Shown in pieces: positions 1-7,833 of a stretch of 64,000 nucleotides of DNA; positions within the stretch are counted from its first letter, which is position 1, and each line of letters starts with the position of its first letter. Source of the DNA: Pseudomonadota bacterium (GTDB taxonomy: Bacteria > Myxococcota_A > Polyangia > Polyangiales > Polyangiaceae); contig JAEYWK010000054.1 of NCBI GenBank assembly GCA_023431345.1, positions 1 to 64,000 of the forward strand, given 5' to 3'. The notes under the pieces are model-generated. The model made no database searches and was not told the origin of the DNA. It saw only the letters and a list, made by a program, of their open reading frames with translations. The position numbers and the translations under genes were made by a program.

Positions 1-253
1 GGTCGGGGTCGCTGCCGTAGATCTGGATGGCCGTGGGCTCGTCGTCGGCGGGGAGCACGAGCTTGCGCTTCGCCGTGCGGCACCCGCGGAGCAGGCCCTC
101 GACGTTGATGAACTCCGTCACGCAGAAGTGCGCGCCGACGGAGCGGCAGAGGCGACGGAAGACGACGTCGGTGACGTCCTCCATCGGGGCGAGGATCACC
201 GGGCGCGAGAGGTACAGCGCCCGCAGTCGGTCGAAGGCGTTCACGAAGACCAC
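1..253 (-). CDS. dus: tRNA-dihydrouridine synthase, N-terminal part (runs off the window edge)
   Basis: Reading the minus strand gives an open frame to the window edge with no stop. It encodes a typical Dus N-terminus: LSRPVILAPMEDVTD, then RRLCRSVGA and CVTEFINVEGLL. LAPMxxVTD is the FMN-binding signature of the Dus family, which reduces specific uridines of tRNA to dihydrouridine. The start is chosen as GTG at 253-251; a second in-frame GTG lies at 244-242. The ATG nearer position 315 is in another frame. The gene is divergent from the aminotransferase at 357, with about 100 bp between them. About 84 residues are visible; the catalytic Cys and RNA-binding domain lie outside. Family is clear, the Dus subtype (A, B or C) is not. 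Confidence 0.85.
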   Translation of the reverse strand, partial: MVFVNAFDRLRALYLSRPVILAPMEDVTDVVFRRLCRSVGAHFCVTEFINVEGLLRGCRTAKRKLVLPADDEPTAIQIYGSDPD

Positions 254-356
254 GCGGGTTGGGATGAGGGAGCGCGCCCCCGCGGTGCGCCGTAGGCGCT
301 GGAGGGCGGCGCATGGTAGCGCGATTTCACTCGGGCCGGATGTACCCTCGCGGGCG

Positions 357-1556
357 ATGACCATGGGCCTGCTCCCCCCGCGCCTCGGCGACCGGTCGCT
401 CTTCCCCGACCTCGAGCCCGCGGCCTACCTCGCGCACGCGGCGGTGTCTCCTCCCTCGATCGCGCTGCGGCGCGCGGTGATCGGCCACCTCGGAGACCTC
501 GCCCGCCGCGGCGCGGGGGCCTTCGGCGCGGCGGTGGAGCAGCGGGCCCGGCTGCGGGCGAAGCTGGAGTCGTTCATCAACGCCCCCGCGGGCGCCGTGG
601 CCATCGTGCAGAACACCTCGCTGGGCGTGACCGAGGTGGCGCTGTCGATCCCGTGGAGGCCCGGTGATCGGGTGGTGCTCCTGCGCGGGGAGTTCCCCGC
701 GAACGTGACGCCGTGGCAGCGCGCGGCGGCGCTGTTCTCGCTCGATGTCGTCTGGTGCGACGCGGACCTCTGGCGCACCGACCCCGAGGCCGCGAGGGCG
801 CAGCTCACCGCGGCGCTCTCCCGCGGGGCGCGGGTGGTGGCGGTGAGCGCGGTGCAGTTCCAGACCGGCCACCGGATGCCCCTGCGCGCGATCTCAGACC
901 TCGCGCGCGACGCGGGCGCCGAGCTCTTCGTCGACGCGATCCAGGGCCTCGGCGCGGTGCCCCTCGACGTCGAGGCCGAGGGGATCGATCACCTCGCGTC
1001 GGGCGGGCACAAGTGGCTGATGGGCGTCGAGGGCGCGGGGCTGCTCTACGCGCGTCACCCCGAGCGCCACGCGCCGCACCTCGCGGGGTGGCTCTCGCAC
1101 GAAGAGGCCTTCTCGTTCCTGAGCGAGGGCGCGGGGAGGCTCCGCTACGACCGGGCCTTCCGCGACGACGCGCTGCGCTTCGAGGGGGGCACTCCCAACG
1201 CCGCTGGCTGCGTCGCGCTGGAGACGAGCCTCGACATCCTCGCCGCGCTCACCCCCTCGGCGATCTACGCGCACGTGAACGCCTACCTCGACGCGCTCGA
1301 AGCGCCGCTCGTGGAGCGCGGCTTCACCAGCCTGCGCGCGAAGGACCCCGCGGGGCGGTCGTGCATCCTCTCGGTGCTGCCGCCCGAGGGGGCGCCTGAC
1401 GCGCCCGCGATGCAGCGCGCGCTGGCGTCACGCGGCGTGGTCGCGTCGTGCCCCGACGGCTACCTGCGCTTCGCGCCGCACTGGCCCAACGACGCCGCGC
1501 GCGAGCTGCCCGCGGTGCTCGCGGCGGTCGATGCTGTGTTGAAGACCCCGGGCTGA
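357..1556 (+). CDS. Class V aminotransferase / cysteine desulfurase-like PLP enzyme
   Basis: A 399-residue fold-type I PLP enzyme. Visible marks are QNTSLG near residue 85, FVDAIQGLGA near 192 with the Asp that contacts the pyridine nitrogen, and SGGHKW near 215-220 with the Schiff-base Lys219. This pattern fits the class V family (kynureninase, isopenicillin-N epimerase and SufS-like proteins). The exact substrate cannot be read. The frame is open upstream, but that part overlaps the divergent dus gene and lacks family similarity, so ATG 357 is preferred (ATG 363 is also possible). A weak extended -10-like TGTACCCT ends 8 nt before the ATG. It is convergent with rpoD across a perfect hairpin that contains its stop codon. 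Confidence 0.88.
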   Translation: MTMGLLPPRLGDRSLFPDLEPAAYLAHAAVSPPSIALRRAVIGHLGDLARRGAGAFGAAVEQRARLRAKLESFINAPAGAVAIVQNTSLGVTEVALSIPWRPGDRVVLLRGEFPANVTPWQRAAALFSLDVVWCDADLWRTDPEAARAQLTAALSRGARVVAVSAVQFQTGHRMPLRAISDLARDAGAELFVDAIQGLGAVPLDVEAEGIDHLASGGHKWLMGVEGAGLLYARHPERHAPHLAGWLSHEEAFSFLSEGAGRLRYDRAFRDDALRFEGGTPNAAGCVALETSLDILAALTPSAIYAHVNAYLDALEAPLVERGFTSLRAKDPAGRSCILSVLPPEGAPDAPAMQRALASRGVVASCPDGYLRFAPHWPNDAARELPAVLAAVDAVLKTPG

Positions 1557-1566
1557 AGCCCGGGGT
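1545..1566. terminator. Bidirectional hairpin terminator between aminotransferase and rpoD
   Basis: The perfect inverted repeat ACCCCGGGCT-GA-AGCCCGGGGT (10-bp arms) sits between two convergent genes. It contains the aminotransferase stop codon TGA (1554-1556) and ends 3 nt before the rpoD stop (1569). The dyad works on both strands. There is no T-tract, which is common for hairpins in very GC-rich genomes. Confidence 0.7.
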
Positions 1567-1568
1567 CG

Positions 1569-3560
<1,992 letters not shown>

Positions 3561-3571
3561 TCTGAACCTCG

Positions 3572-5503
3572 CTATGCGTGCTCGCGCTCTCTAGCGCGTC
3601 GAGCCTTCTCGTAAATCTGCTGGAGCAGAGCATCTTCTTGTTTAGCGTCACCGATGCGCTGCGCAGCCTCGAGCTCTTCCGTCACTTCAGACTTTTCCCG
3701 CTTGAGCTCGAGCGATTGCAACTTCTTCACGTTATCGACCAGCTCACCTCGGGCGTCCTCGAGGCGTTCATGCCGCGGGGCCGCTAGGCGAGCGAGGGCG
3801 AATGGATGGATCGGGGGCGTAAGCTTCGCAAGCACATCTTCAGGATTCTCGAGCCGGCCGCCCTGAATGGCCTGACGCAGCGCGGCAAATGCCAGCGCTA
3901 CGTCGCCTTCAATGGTGGCGGCCGCGGCGTCAGAAGCCGGATCTTCAGCCAGTTCCGGGAAGTCGAGCAAGGCGCCGAGCACCTCGAGCCCGAGCTCCTG
4001 CCGTCGGTCGCGGGACCGGGCTCGGTGGGGGGCTGGAGCACCCGCTTGGCGCCCTTGCGGGGCTGAGGCACCTGCCGCCGCTTGGGCCAAGGCGCGGCCG
4101 AGGGCCTGAAGCGTCACGTTGTCTTGCTGACTGTCGATAGCAGCGCGGAGTCTGCCGGCAGCAATTCGGTTCGCGAAATCTTCAGCCCAGCGCCGCGTCA
4201 TCGGATCTTTTTCGGAAGCGATCAGCTTCTTCACGTACTCGACGCGCTTGGTGCGAGCCTCCGCGCCTTCGTTCAAGAACTCTTCGGGCAGGGCGATGTC
4301 GATCAAGTACTCCAGGATGCCCTGCGCGCTCTTGACCAAATGCTCCACGGCGCCGGCGCCTTGCTCGCGCACGAAGTCGTCAGGGTCTTTGCCGGGGGGC
4401 AGCGACGCGACCTTGGCGGTGAGCTCCGCGGCTTGGCAGGGCTCGCGCGAGGCGTTGGTGGCGCGCTTGCCCGCGGAGTCGCCGTCGAACATCAGCACCA
4501 CGTCGGTCGTGAAGCGCCGGATCTGCTTGGCTTGCTCCACCGTGAAGGCGGTGCCGAGCGGCGCGACCACGTTGCGGAGACCACGGGCGTGCAGGCTGAC
4601 GACGTCGAAATTGCCTTCGACGATCAAGCACGGCTCGCCGCCGCGCAGCGCCTGCCGCGATTGGTAGAGGCCGAACACGGCCTCGCGCTTGCGATACACC
4701 GGGGATTCGGGCGAGTTCACGTACTTGGCGGGCGGCTCGGCGCTTCCGGGCGTGCCCATCGGCTCGAGCCCCTTTTGGCGGAGCTCCTCGGCGGTGGGCT
4801 CGGGCAGGGATCGCCCGCTGAACGCCACCACTCGGCCCTGCGCGTCGAGCACCGCGAACATCAGCCGATGCCGAAAGCGATCGTAGTGGCCGCTGCCGGT
4901 CTTGCGCGGCGCGAGGAGGCCGACCGTTTCGGCGGCACCCGCCGAGAGCCCGGCCTCCTTGAGGAAGCGCACCAAGCCGTCCCACCCGTACGGCGCATAG
5001 CCGAGCCGAAACGCCTGCAGGGCGTCAGCGATGGAGTCGGTGGGGGAGCTGGGGGTGAGCCCGCGGCGCTCGAGCTCGGCGCGCGCGTGGTCGGCCAGCG
5101 GGTGCTCGCGCAGCATTCGCTCGAAATATTCAGCGGCGCGATCACCGATGTCGTACAGCTCTTGTTGACGACGACGCTGCTCGGCTTGCTGCTTGCGCTC
5201 GGCGTCCGACTCGTTCTCGACGACGTCGATGCCCGCGCGCTCGGCGAGGCTGCGCACGGCCTCCACGAAGTCGAGCCCCTCCGTTTCCTGGACGAATTTG
5301 ATGGCGTCGCCGGACGCGTGACAACCGAAGCAGTGGTAGAAGCCGCGCTCGGCGTTGACGTGAAAGCTCGGCGTCTTCTCTTTGTGGAAAGGGCACAGCC
5401 CCGTGAAGCTGCGGCCTCGCCGCTGCAGCTTGACCGTCTCGCCCACCAGCTCGACGATCTTCGTCTCGCGGCGGACACGGTCAATCGTTTCCTGGCCGAT
5501 CAT
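3572..5503 (-). CDS. dnaG: DNA primase DnaG
   Basis: A 643-residue primase that makes RNA primers at the replication fork. The N-terminal CHC2 zinc ribbon is complete (LCPFH then HCFGC; C37, H40, C58, C61). The RNA polymerase domain follows, with a Toprim segment containing LIVEGNFDVVSLHA and the metal-binding MFDGDSAGKRA. The C-terminal helicase-binding region is Ala-rich. The frame stays open 228 nt further upstream, but that stretch is low-complexity and unlike primases. ATG 5503-5501 gives MIGQETIDRVR, a canonical DnaG start. rpoD follows 11 bp downstream in the same operon. Confidence 0.97.
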   Translation of the reverse strand: MIGQETIDRVRRETKIVELVGETVKLQRRGRSFTGLCPFHKEKTPSFHVNAERGFYHCFGCHASGDAIKFVQETEGLDFVEAVRSLAERAGIDVVENESDAERKQQAEQRRRQQELYDIGDRAAEYFERMLREHPLADHARAELERRGLTPSSPTDSIADALQAFRLGYAPYGWDGLVRFLKEAGLSAGAAETVGLLAPRKTGSGHYDRFRHRLMFAVLDAQGRVVAFSGRSLPEPTAEELRQKGLEPMGTPGSAEPPAKYVNSPESPVYRKREAVFGLYQSRQALRGGEPCLIVEGNFDVVSLHARGLRNVVAPLGTAFTVEQAKQIRRFTTDVVLMFDGDSAGKRATNASREPCQAAELTAKVASLPPGKDPDDFVREQGAGAVEHLVKSAQGILEYLIDIALPEEFLNEGAEARTKRVEYVKKLIASEKDPMTRRWAEDFANRIAAGRLRAAIDSQQDNVTLQALGRALAQAAAGASAPQGRQAGAPAPHRARSRDRRQELGLEVLGALLDFPELAEDPASDAAAATIEGDVALAFAALRQAIQGGRLENPEDVLAKLTPPIHPFALARLAAPRHERLEDARGELVDNVKKLQSLELKREKSEVTEELEAAQRIGDAKQEDALLQQIYEKARRAREREHA

Positions 5504-5745
5504 CCACTCGAGCCCATACCCCAGAACCCGCCGCGGGGCCCGTCGAATCCCGGGCGACTCGCTTCGACTCGGCGGCGCTCCTCGAGAGAATGCGACGACG
5601 CGACCGAAAGGCGGGGAGGGCGCAGCGTGAGCTCGATCGTTCGCCGCGCGGTGCGCGGGCGCGAACGTCGGGCGGCCGTGGCGCGACCCCAAGACCAATT
5701 CTTCTCCCATCTCACCGCCTCCCTGTGGCATCCACCTTCATGCGC

Positions 5746-5773
5746 TGGACACCGCACGGGTGTTCAGTATACT
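5746..5773 (+). promoter_or_regulatory. Sigma-70 promoter for the intein-containing radical SAM gene
   Basis: The -35 box is TGGACA (5746-5751, 5/6 to consensus), followed by a 16-bp spacer and the -10 box TATACT (5768-5773, 5/6). Transcription would begin near 5780, only about 3 nt before the GTG start at 5783, so the mRNA should be nearly leaderless. It is the best-scoring promoter I see in the window. Confidence 0.6.
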
Positions 5774-5782
5774 GGCGGAGTC

Positions 5783-7303
5783 GTGAGGCCGATTCCAGCG
5801 CAGAATCCTCGCAATCGCTTTGCGGCCAGCCTCGTTGAGTTCTTCGACGACCTGCCCGGTCCCGAGGTCGAGCTCTCCCTCTACGAGGACCACACCAAGC
5901 AGGTCCTGTCCGAGAACGACAGCCCGGATCTGGGCTTCCGCTACAGCATCAACCCGTATCGGGGATGCTTTCACGGCTGCGCCTACTGCTTGGCGGGCGA
6001 TACCCGCATCTTGATGGCCGATGGCTCGTCGAAGGCGCTCGCCGACGTGCGGCCTGGTGAGCAAGTCGTCGGCACGGCGCGAGGCGCGCAAGGGCTGCGC
6101 TTCGTGCCGTCGCTCGTGCTCGATCACTGGGCGACGGCGCGCCGCGCCTTCCGAGTGCGCCTCGACACGGGTGACGACATCATCGCCAGCGGCGATCATC
6201 GCTTCCTCACGCCGCGCGGCTGGCGCTACGTCATCGCGCCGGGCCGCAACCAGAGCGCCCGCCTGCATCTGCAAGAGAAAGATGCTTGCTTGGGTCCCGG
6301 TAAGGCTCGGCTCAAGGCGCGCGGGCTATTTCGGTCCGCCCCGCGCGACGTCGCGAGCAGCGTCGCGGGCGGAGTCGCCAGCGTCGAGGCGCTCGGAGTC
6401 TCGCTGCCCTTGTTCGACATAGCCACCGAAACGGGCGACTTCGTAGCCAACGGCGTGGTGAGCCACAACTGCTACGCGCGCCCCACCCACGAGTACCTGA
6501 GCTTCGGCGCCGGCACCGATTTTGAGCGGAAAATCGTGCTGAAGCCGGGCGTGGGGGAGCTCTTGCGGCAGACCTTCGAGAAGCCTTCGTGGCAAGGGGA
6601 GCTGATCATGCTCAGCGGCAACACGGACTGCTACCAGCCGCTCGAGAACGAGTATCGCCTGACTCGCAGCATCTTGGAGGTGTGCGCCGAGTACAGGAAC
6701 CCGGTGCACATCATCACCAAGAGCGCCCTCGTCGAGCGTGACATCGATTTGTTGCAGAGGCTGAGCGCCGAAGCCTCGGTCGGCGTCTCGATCAGTATCC
6801 CGTTCTGGAGCGCCGAGACGGCGAAGAAGATGGAGCCTTACGTGACGACGCCGCAGCGTCGCATGAAGGCCGTCGCGCGTCTCGCGGCCGCCGGCGTGCC
6901 CGTTACCGTCAACATCGCGCCCTTGATCTTGGGGCTTGGTGATCGCGACATGCCGTCGATCCTCGAGGCGGCAGCGGCCGCGGGCGCTCGCGGCGCCACG
7001 CTCATCCCGCTGCGGCTCCCCGGCAGCGTGAAGGAAGTGTTCACGGAGCGCGTCAGCGCCGCGTTCCCGCTCGCCGCCGAGAAGGTGCTGCGCCGCACCC
7101 GCGAAATGCGTGGCGGCAAGCTGTACGACTCGCGCTTCGGCGCGCGCATGACCGGCGAGGGCGAGATCTGGCAAACGGTCGAGCGGCTCTTCCACGGCAC
7201 CTGCGCCCGCCTCGGCCTCAACCGCACCGAAGGCCACCGCCACCCCCGCCCGAGCACCTTCCGCCGTCCTACCGACAAGAACGGCCAGCTCCGCCTCTTC
7301 TAG
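5783..7303 (+). CDS. SPL-like radical SAM protein (PA0069/Rv2578c type) with an in-frame mini-intein
   Basis: A 506-residue precursor. The extein is a radical SAM protein related to spore photoproduct lyase (the PA0069/Rv2578c group, role not established). The cluster motif CxxxCxxC begins at RGCFHGCAY (C62, C66). A 161-residue intein then interrupts it, and the host resumes at CYARPTHEYL, typical of the family right after the cluster. After splicing the mature protein would be 345 residues. Start GTG 5783 is chosen because the open frame upstream is only the antisense of dnaG and because a promoter lies directly before it. The stop TAG (7301-7303) shares its last base with an inserted IS remnant; without the insertion the codon would be TAA. 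Convergent with the TonB receptor gene. Confidence 0.93.
   Translation: MRPIPAQNPRNRFAASLVEFFDDLPGPEVELSLYEDHTKQVLSENDSPDLGFRYSINPYRGCFHGCAYCLAGDTRILMADGSSKALADVRPGEQVVGTARGAQGLRFVPSLVLDHWATARRAFRVRLDTGDDIIASGDHRFLTPRGWRYVIAPGRNQSARLHLQEKDACLGPGKARLKARGLFRSAPRDVASSVAGGVASVEALGVSLPLFDIATETGDFVANGVVSHNCYARPTHEYLSFGAGTDFERKIVLKPGVGELLRQTFEKPSWQGELIMLSGNTDCYQPLENEYRLTRSILEVCAEYRNPVHIITKSALVERDIDLLQRLSAEASVGVSISIPFWSAETAKKMEPYVTTPQRRMKAVARLAAAGVPVTVNIAPLILGLGDRDMPSILEAAAAAGARGATLIPLRLPGSVKEVFTERVSAAFPLAAEKVLRRTREMRGGKLYDSRFGARMTGEGEIWQTVERLFHGTCARLGLNRTEGHRHPRPSTFRRPTDKNGQLRLF
5987..6469 (+). other. Mini-intein (HINT domain, no homing endonuclease)
   Basis: The inserted segment starts with Cys1 (CLAGDTRILMADGSSKA, splicing block A). 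Block B-like SGDHRFLTPRG follows, with Ser in place of the usual Thr before the His. It ends with blocks F and G, LFDIATETGDFVANGVVSHN, giving the penultimate His and terminal Asn. The residue after the junction is Cys (+1 nucleophile). At 161 residues it has room only for the splicing fold, so no LAGLIDADG or HNH endonuclease is present. The intein Cys1 and the +1 Cys both occupy the position of the third Fe-S ligand, so the cluster can form correctly only after splicing. Inteins at this host site are known in related radical SAM proteins. Confidence 0.93.
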
Positions 7304-7371
7304 AGCGTGTCCCTGAATTGCTGGTCTCGCCGTAAACGTGCCCGTGCCCGTGCCCCTGCCCGATGGTCCGT
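7303..7371 (+). repeat. Left terminal inverted repeat of the IS remnant
   Basis: This arm matches the reverse complement of 7726-7796 with small gaps. Shared blocks are the outer GCGTGTCCCT.AATTG, the central CGTAAACGTGCCCGTGCCCG run, and the inner GCCCGA.GGTCCGT. The right arm has an extra segment between the outer and central blocks, so the two arms have diverged. Confidence 0.7.
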
Positions 7372-7374
7372 AAG

Positions 7375-7572
7375 TCACCGTCGGCTCTTCCACGGACCAA
7401 AGTCGCTGGGAAGATCTCGCCACGGCGGGCCCGTACGCCTCCACCACAGGACCGCTTCCACGAAGTTGCGATCGTCACGCCCACCACGCCCGGCGCGTTT
7501 CCTCATGCCTAGGGATGCTTTGATCCTCTGCCACTGCCGGTCATCCAACTGCAAGCGCACCATCGTGGCCAT
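7375..7572 (-). pseudogene. Truncated IS5-family transposase (N-terminal DUF4096-like piece)
   Basis: About 65 codons encode MVRLQLDDRQWQRIKASL, then RDDRNFVEAVLWWRRTGPPW and RDLPSDFGPWK. This is the standard N-terminus of IS5/IS427-type transposases. A stop occurs right after GPWKSRR, at the inner edge of the left terminal repeat, so all three catalytic acidic residues are lost. Start codons at 7572 or 7563 are equally possible. Confidence 0.7.
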
Positions 7573-7725
7573 CCATGGAGCACACCGGCAGCGCAATGGA
7601 AAGCCCGCTCTTCTGAGTGCCCTACGAAGGTCGGCTCGCCCTGCGCGCCCAGCTGGGCGCGGCGCGCGCGGGCCCGGCCCGCGCCACAAACTCGGCCTAC
7701 AAACAAACGGGCCCAACGTCGCCTC

Positions 7726-7796
7726 ACGGACCGTCGGGCACGGGCACGGGCACGTTTACGGGCACGCGCGAGCAATCCCAATTTAGGGACACGCCC
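7726..7796 (-). repeat. Right terminal inverted repeat of the IS remnant
   Basis: This is the partner of the 7303-7371 arm. It carries CGGACCGTCGGGCA, three GGGCAC-like tandem units, ACGTTTACGGGC and the outer AATTTAGGGACACGCCC. A shortened relative of the inner part recurs at 14961-14995, downstream of atpC. Confidence 0.7.
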
Positions 7797-7833
7797 TAAC
7801 CGGTCTAAGCATTCGCCGCTCGCCTTCTCGCCG

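Larger units (their letters stand above)
7303..7796. mobile_element. IS5-type element remnant (internally deleted, MITE-like)
   Basis: A 494-bp element with related ends. The left end begins GAGCGTGTCCCTGAATTG and the right end, on the other strand, GGGCGTGTCCCTAAATTG. TA dinucleotides (7301-7302 and 7797-7798) flank it as a likely target duplication. The terminal inverted repeats are about 70 bp long and hold tandem GTGCCC hexamers. Inside is the start of an IS5-family transposase on the minus strand. The catalytic DDE part is missing, so it can move only if a transposase acts in trans. Insertion turned the stop TAA of the radical SAM gene into TAG without changing the protein. Confidence 0.75.

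Noticed and set aside
5504..5731. Upstream extension of DnaG
   Set aside because: The extra 76 residues are low-complexity, while MIGQETIDRVR at 5503 is the standard primase start.
4082..5782. Long N-terminal extension of the radical SAM frame
   Set aside because: It is antisense to dnaG, lacks family similarity, and a good promoter lies after it at 5746-5773.
7572..7716. Extension of the transposase frame to 7716
   Set aside because: The added 48 residues are Arg/Pro/Ala-rich and unlike IS5 transposases; the family N-terminus begins at MVRLQL or just before it.
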